Assembly (NCBI GenBank): GCA_951812925.1
Contig: OX638368.1
Coordinates: 114,413,309 to 114,477,308 of the forward strand
Reading direction: 5' to 3'
Source of the DNA: Calliopum simillimum
Lineage: Eukaryota > Arthropoda > Insecta > Diptera > Lauxaniidae
DNA: 64,000 nt
This document shows positions 23,479-35,053 of this stretch, in pieces. A program made the position numbers and the translations under genes. Positions within the stretch are counted from its first letter, which is position 1. Each line of letters starts with the position of its first letter. The notes under the pieces were generated by a model. That model did no database searches. It was not told where the DNA came from and worked only from the letters and a program-made list of their open reading frames with translations.

Positions 23479-24465
23479 CCCAATGTGCACAAAAAGTGAT
23501 GAGGATCCGTTTCGAATCCATTACGAGTTCATAAAGGTATAAAAAACGTAATCCGCGGTAACGGATCCATTTCGAACCCGTAACGTACATCAAAAACGAA
23601 TTCAAAACGCTTTATTTAGATAAAAAAAAACACTTTGAAGCGCTTATTAGCGAATAAAAAAAAATTAAATTCCGCAGTGCGGGCCCGTTTCGAATCCGAA
23701 ACTTATGTAAAAACGAATTCAAAACGGATTTGCTTTTAAATATGTTAATGCTGCATATTTACCGAAAAAAAACCGTTTTGATGCGCCTATTAGCAATTAA
23801 AAAATAATAAAAAGAAAAAAAAGGAAGAAAAATAAAGGGTAAAAATCCACCTCTGGTAGAATTCGAACCTGGGCAAATCCGTTTCGATTCCGTAAATACT
23901 TCAAATACGAACTCAAAACGGATTTGCTTTAATTAATTTTTATGATAAAAAAATATTTTTGATTTGTTTTTTTTTTCTTTTTATTTTATTGCGTATGATT
24001 TTTTGTAAACTTTAAATAAATCCGTTTTGAGTTCGTAATTGAAGTATTTACGGAATCGAAACGGATTTGCCCAGGTTCGAATTCTACCAGAGGTGGATTT
24101 TTACCCTTTATTTTTCTTCCTTTTTTTTCTTTTTATTATTTTTTAATTGCTAATAGGCGCATCAAAACGGTTTTTTTTCTGTAAATATGCAGCATTAACA
24201 TATTTAAAAGCAAATCCGTTTTGAATTCGTTTTTACATAAGTTTCGGATTCGAAACGGGCCCGCACTGCGGAATTTAATTTTTTTTTATTCGCTAATAAG
24301 CGCTTCAAAGTGTTTTTTTTTTATCTAAAAAAAGCGTTTTGAATTCGTTTTTGATGTACGTTACGGGTTCGAAATGGATCCGTTACCGCGGATTACGTTT
24401 TTTATACCTTTATGAACTCGTAATGGATTCGAAACGGATCCTCATCCGTTTTTGTGCACATTGGG
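23479..24465. repeat. Inner foldback 2 with tRNA B-box-like phrase
   Basis: Ends cccaatgtgcacaaaaa and complement. The arms repeat ggatccgtttcgaatcc-type phrases. Around 24070-24090 the plus strand has ggttcgaattc (mirrored near 23862), which fits the Pol III box B consensus GGTTCGANNC. No box A or tRNA fold is evident, so a tRNA-derived origin is only possible. Confidence 0.75.
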
Positions 24466-25007
24466 AAAATAAAAAAATATTAATAAAAGGTAAAATTTTC
24501 GATCAAAAATGCACCGAACTAAAATTGAACGCAGAGGTATAGTTCCTTGGGCACATATTCATAGAATCGAATGAACTTTCATATAGGGGGGTAGCCGAGA
24601 TCAGTTTTCAAATCGGCCCACCCTACTAAATACGCTTATATTCGTTAAAAAAAGCACAAAAACTCATTTTGCGATAACTCAAAAAAATGAGCAGCTAGGA
24701 TTTTAATTCCAACGGATTCTGAAACTGTGGGCTCGTACGAACAGATCCCTGTCTTTGGTTTTTGTCGACACTTTTTTTATACCTATCGATGCTTGAAGCT
24801 CGGTGTGCAGTGAAGTATTGGCTACAATAAAATAAAATGTGTGCAATTTCATTAAAAGATATTGAGCAAAATTTGAATTTGAAAAGTTGACAGGTAATGT
24901 GGTATGTATGGTAGGGCAATTTGGTATAGTATATATACTGATCAGTACTTGTAAAGTGGGCGGTTAATGAGGTACATATAAGTAAGGTAATTTGGTATAC
25001 TTATACC

Positions 25008-26106
25008 ATCCCGACAAGAAATTAGTTCAGGAATTCCGGATTAGGATCAGATCCAGATCAAGTATTCTTTAATACGGCCATCTGATCAGTTCCTCATCAA
25101 AATCTGATACCAAAAATCTTAATACGGTCCTAGTCCGTTGTTTAAATCAGTATTGCATCAAACCCTCAGAGCTAAATCACAGTAAGGAATTTAATTCATC
25201 TAACCTAGTCCTTTTGTAACAAATACATATTTCATATCAAAACGACCTCAGAAAATTTTCCCAAACACATTTTAGGTGGTTATCGTGTTTATATCATAGC
25301 AGATGCGTATGAAAAATCAAACATATAAATCAAAGCTACAAAATATTTTAGGAAAGCGTTTTGTGACCGGACGAAATTAAAATTATTTTATATGGGTATG
25401 ATCCGATCCAGGGGTTGAAATAAGAAAAAGTTATTACTGCAGAATTTTTTTTTTAATGCTTTTATTTGCAATCTTTAGCAAAATTTTTTTAATGTCTTAT
25501 TCAAGTGATTAATATTAAATATTAATATTAAATAACAGATATCATGGCAATGGTTCATTTAAAATTGAAAATTTATAGCGAAATTTTCTTCGAATGCATT
25601 TATAAAAATATGTTTAAGGTAGAGTTGCCGAGTACTTATTGTGGTTGCTACATTTTAGCCCAAATTGGTGAGGCTAGACAACTAAAACAACGGTTATAAG
25701 CGAAATAAAATGAGTACTTAGTTTCAGCGATTAACGCAAAGCAAAGTAATATGAATTTGGGTGAAAATTATTATTACAATTTTTTTCAATATTCTGAAGT
25801 TATTACTGCAAATTTTAAGTTATTACTGCAGAAATAAGGTATTACTACAGCTTATTTCAATGCCTGATCCGATCCTCAATAATAAATATTTTACTTTTCT
25901 GATGAGGACCTGAAATATCCTGATCCGTTCCTGAAAACTTTATGGGATCCGGATCGTATCCGCTGAAAAGAATCAGGTCCGTTTCATATGAGTTGTGAAG
26001 TTTATTTGTCATTGTCGGATCAGAAAGCCTAACTCGTTCCTGATCATTCTTCAGGCAAGCCTGATCCGAATTGGATCTCAACCTGAACTTATTTCTAGTC
26101 GGGATA
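25008..26106. mobile_element. Inverted-repeat element rich in tgatcc phrases
   Basis: Begins atcccgacaagaaattagtt and ends with the near complement ctagtcgggat. Copies of cctgatccg and its complement recur throughout both arms. A nested inverted repeat (gttattactgcag) sits in the middle at about 25410-25860. Flanks ATACC and ATAACC are similar but are not a clean target duplication. Non-coding. Confidence 0.65.
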
Positions 26107-26268
26107 TAACCGAATAAAAAATATGAAAGGTATGAAATAACCCAAGGGGAAAAGAAGTGCTTCAAAAACCCTTCTGAAGTGCATTCTTTTCACCAATAAC
26201 CGCTTCCGCTCCGTAAGAACAATACTTTCTTTTTAACATCGCATGTCATAGGATGTAAGTGAGCAAAA

Positions 26269-26330
26269 GCTTACCGCAGCCTTACCAAAAAAGAGTTTTT
26301 AAAGCGCTTATTTGTAATGCTGCGGTAAGC
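26269..26330. repeat. Small inverted repeat
   Basis: gcttaccgcagccttac faces gtaatgctgcggtaagc with a loop of about 28 bp. It may be a terminus of the tandem units that follow, which also contain ctgcagcctta. Confidence 0.55.
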
Positions 26331-26439
26331 GTTTTTTCAATAAAATTATTTACCAACCCTTTAGACAGCTACACCAACGCCCGATGATATGTATATTAAG
26401 CAAATGTTGTCCAAACAGAATTTGACATACAAATGCTGC

Positions 26440-26870
26440 TGCAGCATTACATCGAATCATTGTGCAATCAGTTTCAATTCAAGTAAGCAAAAGTAAATAA
26501 AAATGAGAAAGGAAAATAGAAAAGTGAAATAAAAAAGGTTGAATAAAAAATATTTTAGTAAAAAAAAAAAATAAAGCAAAAACAAATAAAAAAACGGAAA
26601 AAAAATCACCCGGGCTGGGTTCGAACTCACGTTGTTCTTACTGCAGCCTTATATGGAATCATTGTGTAATCAATTTCAATTCAGTTAAACAAAAGTAAAT
26701 TAATGAGAGAAAGGAAATTAGAAAAGTGAAATAAAAGATGTTGAATAAAAAATATTTTAATAAAAAAAATAAAGCGAAAAAAAGTAAAAAAAGTAAAAAA
26801 AAATCTCCCGAGCTGGGTTCGAACTCACGTTGTTCTTACTGCAGCCTCATAAAAAATCATTGTGATAGTG
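26440..26870. repeat. Two tandem units of about 200 bp with box-B-like phrase
   Basis: Two direct copies run from aatcattgtg(c/t)aatca to ttcttactgcagcct. Each ends with gctgggttcgaactcacg, where ggttcgaactc fits the Pol III box B. The middle is A-rich. This could be a tRNA-related SINE that duplicated in tandem. There is no box A that I can defend. Confidence 0.6.
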
Positions 26871-27539
26871 CTTCTAAATTTCTATGGGGACAAGCACTTT
26901 TGAAGTGCTTGGATCAGAAGCGCTACAAATTTTTCCTCTTGGGAAGTTAATAATAACATTTACATTGGTTCTTAAACTCATAGTTTTTATTAAAAAACAG
27001 CAACCAAATAATGTCAAGAATAACAAGAAATATTCATATACCACATTACCCACATTGAAATGTACCACATTGGCCGATTTTTAGAAATTACAATATGTAT
27101 ATAAAAATAAAATGGAAAACTTTGTGATTTTACACAGTCAAACATTTATTTCGCAATATTTTCCACTTACCTTAATTGAATATAAATTAAACTTCCACAG
27201 AAACAACTTTTTCTTTTTACAAAAAATGCGACCACACTCGATTGTATATATCGTTCAACTGACAGCGTAAAATTTATGTTTGGTGGCATTGTGGTAAATT
27301 CACCTAAATCGGGTAATTTTCAGTTCCCGAGGTAAAAAAGGTAAGAATAAACAAAAAGAGGTAAATATTGCACGCGGACTTAATTTTTGTAACTTCGGAA
27401 ACAAGCAATGATAATGCTTCTTTAGACATATTACTTGTAATAAGTAGCTCACAGTTTTCTAAGTCCTGGAAATGCCTTTTTTTTTTGTAGAGCAAAAAGA
27501 TATAATAAAAAATGATCACATCAGAAAATACACGTTGGA

Positions 27540-27793
27540 GAAAGCATATTTGGGACCTTTATGTGAAAAGAAATTGCAAACTTGCGCTATTCTGATGCAA
27601 ACATAATAAGGGACCATTGCCAAAAGTTCTACAAGAAGGCATTTTTAGAAATGTTTAAAAGACTTTCGTTCAATGATAAGGAAGGAATTAAGTGAAATGG
27701 AGTGTTTGGATCCGGAAGTTCATTTCAACATTAATAGCAGAAAATATATAAAAGAGTTATCTATACTTCCGACTAAAATTAAAGATATTGACT
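27540..27793 (+). pseudogene. Decayed coding fragment, possibly transposase
   Basis: Plus-strand stretches read DHCQKFYKKAFLEMFKRLSF and, after a frame change, MIRKELSEMECLDPEVHFN then KYIKELSILPTKIKDID. The composition looks coding and unlike the flanking AT-rich DNA. The right side is cut exactly where the foldback at 27794 begins. The layout is reminiscent of the C-terminal parts of hAT/ZBED-like proteins, but I cannot identify it. Confidence 0.3.
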
Positions 27794-29068
27794 AGGGTGC
27801 ACCAAATTCAAAAAAAATGAGTGCATCAAAAATTATCATAGATTAAGATCTTAAAACAAAGACTGCATACTTAGTTTTAGTCAAAACCCCCGAAAAGATC
27901 GCCCGCCCGGGGCTTGAATGAAGGTCTAAACGACAAAAATCATTGTTTTTTCACAGTTTTTTTAACTTATCTCAAAAACAACGAAATTATTGGTAGTAAT
28001 TCATCCCAAATCTTTGAAAAGGATTGATTTTCTACATTTTTTGTTATTTTCTCATAACTCTACAGTGAACTTTACCCTATGGAAGTCCCGGAAGAAGTGT
28101 AAAATTTTTGATTCAAAAAACGGTTTTTTTCCTATAACTGAATGTACAAGACACACACAAATACTTTAGACCTCAATAAATGTAGGCAATCTGTTTTCCT
28201 ATAATTTTGCTTTCAAATCTTTATTCTAAAAGTAAACGGTTCCCCGCTAGAGGCTGAAATTATTTAAAAATAATTGTATATCATGAAAAAGCGACCTTTT
28301 TATGTTTTTGTTTTAAAATATGCCTAAAATTTTAATTGGGAACTAATGGAGATATTAAGGGATGCAAAATCCACTGTGAAACAAAAATACCCAAAATCAC
28401 ACCTTTACAAAAAATACGAAGTATGTAAGAATTGTCATATCTCGCGCAATTTTAATCCGATTTCCATTTTGAAGGCAATGTTTGAAAGCCCTTAATATCT
28501 CCATTAGTTCCCAATTAAAATTTTAGGCATATTTTAAAACAAAAACATAAAAAGGTCGCTTTTTCATGATATACAATTATTTTTAACAAATTTCAGCCTC
28601 TAGCGGGGAACCGTTTACTTTTAGAATTAAGATTTGAAAGCAAAACTATAGGAAAACAGATTTCCTATATTTATTGAGGTCTAAAGTATTTGTGTGTGTC
28701 TTGTATATTCAGTTATAGGAAAAAAACCGTTTTTTGAATCAAAAATTTTACACTTCTTCCGGGACTTCCATAGGGTAAACTTCACTGTAGAGTTATGAAA
28801 AAATAACAAAAAATGTAGAAAATTAATCCTTTTCAAAGATTTGGGATGAATTACTACCAATAATTTCGTTGTTTTTGAGATAAGTTAAAAAACTGTGAAA
28901 AAACAATGATTTTTGTCGTTAAGACCTTCATTCAAGCCCCGGGCGGGCGATTTTTTCGGGGGTTTTGACCAAAACTAAGTATGCAGTCTTTGTTGTAAGG
29001 CCTGTTCCTAAGATCATCTTTGATGCAACCTGCAATTTTCGCATTATTTCGAAAAAGTGCTGCACCCT
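27794..29068. mobile_element. Foldback element with agggtgca ends
   Basis: Ends agggtgca and tgcaccct, with arms of about 600 bp. Matching segments include gcccgcccggggcttgaatg and its complement (27900 and 28935) and ggaagtcccggaag (28085 and 28760). The target duplication is unclear (perhaps TA). It carries tatctccattagttccc, related to the phrase common to the other foldbacks. Non-coding. Confidence 0.78.
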
Positions 29069-29262
29069 TATATTGACATTGTAAAACTTTCTATTTCATT
29101 TTTTAATATTGCCCCATTCCAATGCTGAAACTGAGTGTATATATTCTTTAGTTACTGATGTCAAAAATAAAAAAAGAAATAACATAAGAAAAGTTATGAA
29201 GTTAGATTATTGACTGTTGCTTGTATAGTACTAATGAAACTGCCAACGCGTTTTTTCATAAT

Positions 29263-29418
29263 TGAAGTATGATAAATTTATAATGAACTAATTAAACAGT
29301 CATTTGGAAGTAGCCGAAACATATGTAATCAATTTCCATGCTAACACTTGCTTGCGCCTGCTGAAAAATTGCAAAAATGACTGTTTAATTAGTTCATTAT
29401 AAATTTATCATACTTCTT
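29263..29418. repeat. Hairpin (156 bp)
   Basis: ttgaagtatgataaattta is followed by taatgaactaattaaacagtca, broken at 20 nt in the match, and faces its complement near 29375-29418. It sits just after ttgcttgtatagtactaatg, also found in the inner foldback at 22690. Confidence 0.7.
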
Positions 29419-32199
29419 AACTAGGAAAAGATTTACTTAATGCTATATCTATTTCACGCTCGGCCACCCAAGAAAAGAAATCTGATTTTGTAGTGAGTGT
29501 CGATCACCTTTCAAAGTATTATACAAAAAATTTGTATTAATTTGTTTTTAATAATACGCTTTTATACGCATTTAATTGAATCAAACTAAAAAATCAATGC
29601 AGTAAATGTTATGTTCTTTTTTTATTGTTCTAAATTTGTGCTTTTATTTTTGTAAACGATAGGTACAATAAACTAAATTATTCATGCTAAACCTGTAACT
29701 CTCATGTTTTATTTATTATTTTTAAAAGCTGTAATTTTTGGCCAAAAAAGGTAAATTATTTAGTAAAATGAGGTATTTTTCAAATCATTTTACTGGCAAC
29801 ACTCGTTTGGTGCTTGATAGCAACACATCCTTGGTTTTTAATGGTTCTGACCGGATAAAACATATGCAGGTTCTTATCCGAATCGAAGATATGTGACTAT
29901 ACCACATTACAAAACTATACCACAACAACAATTTTAATTTTAAAACAAAATATTTTTTCCAAAAACTATGGGACTTTTTCTATTTTTATTTTAGAAATTA
30001 TTGTTCCTGGAGGAGGTTTTTGTAACAAAACTATCAAAAAATATTGTTTTCATTGTTTTATTACTATTTCTCATCGGGAAATGTTAAGTCTTATAAATCT
30101 TATGAAAAAAAAAACAAAGAAAGTCATACCCCTAGTATATAAATAGGTAAGGCATCTTTTAATATTTATGGGCAAATTTTCATATTTTACAATATTTTCA
30201 ACCGAAAGGACATGAAATCAAAATATTTATTTCGATCAAAAGGTATAAATTTGAAAACGAAAAAAAAAAAAACACTCAACGACTGATGAAAATTTTTTTG
30301 CTTGGCTTGAAAAAAAAATACATAAAAATACTTAGTAAGGTATATAAAAAATGTTCAAGTTACGGATATGCATCAAAAGTTTTTGAAAAGTTGCTCTCTG
30401 TCTCAGTACATTGATTCGAGTAATGGTGAAAAATCTCAAGCGTACCGTAATGTTATTTATGAAATTGAATGCTTTGCAAGGGTGAGGGGTTCTGGAGATT
30501 CGACCCTCCATCAAATGTAAATAATCAGTGCAAATAATATGAAAAATCGAATTATTGCTATTTGTACCTACACACAAACGAATTTTGCTCTAACGTAATC
30601 CATGAAGGTTCTCAAAAAAAAATGTTTTTTTTTTTTAAGTTTGATACTGAATTTCAGATAAGGACATTTCAAATCAATTTCTATTTTTTTTTTTTTTTTT
30701 TTCTTAAAGATCTGTTTTGTATAAAGCAGGCTAGAATTATTATTTTAAAAAAAATATTAAACTTGGGCTATTTTATACATTAATATGACAGATTCACGAA
30801 CAAACTTCTGGGTCGTCCATCATCGATCGCGCTGAAACTTTTTGGCATGGTACTTAATCAATTTGACTAGAAACGTATTTATTAATTTTACCCAAAGCCG
30901 GTTTTCTTTACCTGTGGGCCATTTGACAAAAATGATGGGATTTTCGAGCATAAAAGAAAGACGGGTTCAACAAAATGCTCATAACTTCGGTTGTTACAGG
31001 CCAATAATAATTTTTTATTTTTTTTTTTTGGGATATGCAGACTTTAACGTCTATTTCATTAATTCCGAAATTCTGAAAAAACGTAGCGTTTTTTTTTAAA
31101 TTTCAATATTTCAAAATTTCTTAAATAAGCTTTACTTGATTTAAAGCTTGAATCTAAATAACCAAAAAGGCTAATAGCTGTAGTAGCTAAACTCTATTGT
31201 TAATATTAGCGAAAATTTAATTTAAAAAAAAGCTGGTTTTTCTGATAAAAATCTTATTCAAAAACTATGTTCAAAAACAATAACATATCCCAACAAATAA
31301 AAACGCGTGGAAAATAACTTATGAGCTTATTTTAGTAAATGTTTGTTTGGAAAAAAGCATAAAAGATGTTTGGAAATTGTTGACTTTATATTGTTTAATA
31401 ATCGAAATTGAACCCCTCAAAATAAGCTTAACAAAAAAATTTGCAAAAACTTTTTTGTAAATATTTTTATAAAATATTTTTTCTCACAGAATTTCAATTG
31501 TTTTTTAAGTTTTATAATAAATATTTTGTATTTTATTAGTTTATTAACCAAAATTTTCCAAACATTTTAATATTTGGTTTCAAATAAAACAAAAGACTTT
31601 TGTTTACTGAAAATTGTACCAACGCACACTCCGTTGGCTCATAGACAAAAATCCAAATTTTTTGTGACTCAAAACCTAACAATATTGGTATCAATCGACA
31701 GGTAACTGTATTAATAAAATAAAACCAAAATATTTATGGGGAAAACTCAGATTTGGCTATGCTGTGACACTTCAAAGTTGAGATATTTTTCAAAAAAAAT
31801 CATATTTTCTTCAATTCGTTTTGGGTTCTCTTAAACAAATAATTATCAAAAATTTGTGTTTTAATTAAACTAAGCGAAGTAAAGTTTTTTATTATAAATA
31901 ATATTTAGGTAAATAAATAGGATTAAAAAATTTTTGAAAATAAAGAAAAAAAGAAAACAAATCCTATGTATAAAAATAAGTGCCGTTTTTTTTTAACCTT
32001 CAAGTACGGATTCTATATAACCAGGAACTGCAAATAACTTTTCCTACTTCGTCCTACAAATATTTTTTGTTTTTTTTAATTATGCTTAAAATGAAAAATT
32101 TACATGAAATATAAAATTTATGTTGAAAATTTTTTTTTGTTTTTATTAACACAAATGGTTTCAAAGGTACATAAAACATTATTTCTACTACGTATATAA
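29419..32199. other. AT-rich intronic sequence, no gene
   Basis: Long homopolymer-rich stretch without coding signals. ataacttcggttgttac near 30980 echoes the foldback arms at 22325. The phrase taccaacgcac near 31617 is shared with 22712. No boundaries can be set. Confidence 0.45.
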
Positions 32200-34496
32200 C
32201 CTTACCCTGCGGGTAAGGGGTCAGAATATGCCCGAGGTAAGCATGCCTGTCGTAAAAGGCGATTAAAAGCGGGTGACCAGCCAGGGTGTGGAAGGGTGTA
32301 GCGTTGGACAGCGTTGCGCCTCGAAAGAAAAACCCACAATGCCCGTAACTGGCACTGACAAGGCGAGTCGATGCCGCCTTAAAATAAGCATCTTGTCGAA
32401 ATCCTGAAGCGTCTGACCCAGAGTGGGAGGCTCCCAGGTCAGCGTCTGTTTCAGATTGGGCGGCTGAAATTGAAAGTGAATTTGCCCACTATATTTGCAG
32501 CGCTTGCCGGATCCAGCTATAAGCTTACAACTTACTGCGTGGGGCGTTGTTGAGAAGATTATACTAATGAAGCATGGATCGAAAAACGATGGAAAATAAA
32601 TCTCCAAGTGGTACCCACCAGAGTGTGGTTAATCCGCCTGCCTCGGCAGCATGCACATCGGATTTGGAGGTGCAAGAAACATGCATAGTAAGGAATGATT
32701 CTCCTATAACTGGAACCAATATGGCTCATCAAAATTTTAAAATCCTTTCGATGAAAACTCGAACACGCATCGGCTCTTGGAATGTCCGAACTCTAAATGA
32801 ATCAGGCAAAATACACCAAGCCGTAAGAGAACTCCACAAATTCAACCTTGAGATATTGGGATTAAGCGAGTGTAGATGGAACGGTGCCGGTGAATATGTA
32901 CTTCCTGACGGCGAAAAATTTCTATACTCCGGTAGAGCGCAAAATGACATCCACAGGGATGGAGTTGGATTTTTGTTAAGTAAAACTGCAGTAAAGGCAG
33001 TTATGGAATGGAAACCTGTAAACGAAAGGCTCATTTGGTGCAGATTTCAAACACCCGCAAAAAATATTACCATCTTTCAAGAATACGCGCCCACCGAGTT
33101 GGCAGAGAGAGAAACCAAAGATGAATTCTTCAGCCAGCTAGCTGCAGCAATAAACAGTGCTCACAAGAACGACATCATAATGGTTATGGGCGACTTGAAT
33201 GCCAAAGTAGGTTTAGAAAACCTTAACCTAGAGCACGTGATTGGAAGACATGGTTTGGGTGCGAGAAACGACAATGGAGAGCTTCTCATTGACGCCTGTA
33301 ATACAGCCGGTCTTGTCGTTGGAGGTACGCTATTCCCACACAAAAAATGCCATAAAGCTACTTGGGTGCCTCCAGACAACACCACTGAAAACCAAATCGA
33401 CCACTTCTGCATTAGCAGAAAATGGAGAGGGAGTCTTCTGGACGTACAAGTAAAGAGGGCCGCTGACATAGGCTCCGACCACCATCTTCTCGTCGCGGTC
33501 TTTCGACTAAAACTTGCCGCTAATAAACGTCCCAGCGAACAATCTGTAGCAAAAAAATTCGACGTGCTTAAGCTTAAGAACGACGAGATACGCAGATCTT
33601 TCGTAGAAGAACTTAAAACAGTTCCGTTCGATTGTGGTGGAAGTATTGAAACATCATGGAAGGCAGTTAAGACGGCGTTCTTAAACTCCAGTGAAAAAAT
33701 ACTTGGGTTTCGACCCTCGAACAAAAAACACTGGATGAGCGAGGAAACGTGGGATCTTGTCGAAAAAAGAAGAAGCGCGAAAAAACTGAAAGACGGCGCT
33801 AAAACTAGACCGCAAAAGAACGTCGCCGAAAAGGTCTTTAACTCTCTCAATAAAGAAGTCAGGCGATCGTGCAGACAAGACAAAAGAAGAATGTATAATG
33901 ACCTCGCGAGCGAAGCCGAAAGCGCTGCAAATGCTCAAAATCTCAGGCAGCTTTACGATATCACCCGCAGATTATCAGGCAGAAAACTCCAACAGAGCCG
34001 CCCTATCAAAGACAAAAATGGAAATCTCTGAACATTTGCGGACGACCAACTAAACAGATGGAAAGAGTATTTTTGTGATATACTAAATCCCATGTCTACC
34101 ACATCCCTGCAACCAGAATCACCAACTACAACTGCCGCAATGACTCGCAGTAGTAGTCGAATACAAATAACGCCGCCTACAATTGACGAAATAGTGAAAG
34201 CAATCCAAAGCATGAAAAACAACAAGGCCGCTGGTATAGATCAAATAACAGCTGAACTGCTAAAGGCATGCCCCATAACATCAGCTAAAATTCTCCATCC
34301 TCTGTTCACCAAAATCTGGAGTAAAGAGCGTTTGCCAGAAGATTGGCTACATGGCATGTTAGTCAAATTGCCGAAAAAAGGTGACCTAAGCGAGTGCCGA
34401 AACTATAGAGGCATCACCTTGCTCTCAGTACCATCAAAAGTACTGTCGAAAGTGCTTCTGAGCAGGGTAAGCGTAAAACTTGATTCGGCCATTCGG
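32200..34496 (+). mobile_element. Non-LTR retrotransposon, 5' part (3'-broken)
   Basis: It starts with a GC-richer 5' UTR-like segment from about 32200 (gcatgcctgtcgtaaaaggc near 32244), followed by an endonuclease-RT frame. Homology ends abruptly at about 34496, where a partial hairpin element begins. It is the same family as 10045-11119. Losing the 3' end while keeping the 5' end is unusual for this class and implies a later break. Confidence 0.83.
32574..34496 (+). pseudogene. Endonuclease-RT polyprotein fragment
   Basis: An ATG at 32574 starts a 485-codon frame. The APE-type endonuclease shows RIGSWNVRTLNESGK, LGLSECRWNGAGEY, MVMGDLNAKVG, ENQIDHFCIS and GSDHHLLVAVF. It matches the entries often called craniofacial development protein 2-like, which are retroelement-derived. 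A single TGA at 34029-34031 interrupts it. The same frame continues with the RT start (IVKAIQSMKNNKAAGIDQI, LVKLPKKGDLSECRNYRGIT) to about 34496, after which no RT remains. One nonsense codon and a 3' loss make it dead. Confidence 0.86.
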
Positions 34497-34583
34497 CATG
34501 TCAAAATCAATACAAACTTTGACAGTTTTACGAGCTTACGAGGTTTTCGAGGCTTTTACACATTTAAAGGAATCCCCCAATTA
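34497..34583 (+). repeat. Partial copy of the 7185-7299 hairpin
   Basis: gtcaaaatcaatac, tttacgagctta, ttttcgaggctttt and ggaatcccc follow in the order seen in the right half of 7185-7299. Its left half is missing, and it abuts the broken RT, so it marks the breakpoint. Confidence 0.7.
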
Positions 34584-34629
34584 TTTTTCAATGACTTATC
34601 GACCTAAGTAAAACAAAAGGCATTTGAAT

Positions 34630-34715
34630 CATAACAGCCACATAAGGTCAGTTGATAAGATTATCGACTGATAACTCGGAAGTCATAGGTTCGATCTTCA
34701 GTAAACTTAAAATAT
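34630..34715 (+). other. tRNA-like segment (possible SINE head)
   Basis: gtcagttgataagatta, ctgataactcgg and gtcataggttcgatc follow with spacing like the D arm, anticodon arm and T arm of a tRNA, and ggttcgatc fits box B. It is degenerate (no clean acceptor stem), so it is more likely a tRNA-derived repeat than a gene. Confidence 0.35.
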
Positions 34716-35053
34716 TTTTTTTCATTTTACTTAATTATAAAATTGTTTGGAAAACATTCTTTATTAAGCATAAAAAATGTGTATTAGAAAATTTAAAAAA
34801 CAATTTGAAAATATTGTATAAGAACAATTGGGAAATATTGTTTAAAAACATTAATAATAAGCTTTTTCCAAATGATTCCCACAAGCTTACTATGAAGGGT
34901 CCAATTTCGATTATTAAACAATATAAACTTAAGAACTTCCAAACATAATGCAAGTTAATTTCTAAACGAAATGTTTGCTACAATTTACCAAACGTTTTTG
35001 TTTGTTGAGTTAGCATTAAAAAATGATTATAAAAATATTTGGAAATAAATATA

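Larger units (their letters stand above)
20930..24807. mobile_element. Nested 3.9-kb foldback, CAC termini, 4-bp duplication (Chapaev-like)
   Basis: The outer ends CACACCGAGCTTCAAGC and complement are flanked by CAGT at 20926-20929 and 24808-24811. The outer arms (about 20930-21265 and 24478-24807) match closely. Just inside are a second pair of termini (tagggtgggtcgatttg near 21115 and complement near 24620) and two independent inner foldbacks (22144-23247 and 23479-24465). CAC ends and a 4-bp duplication are shared with 3676-4641. No transposase is seen. It lies in the CAP intron. Confidence 0.83.

Noticed and set aside
33161..33883. Minus-strand open frame of 240 codons
   Set aside because: Antisense shadow of the endonuclease frame 32574-34031, which shows the real motifs.
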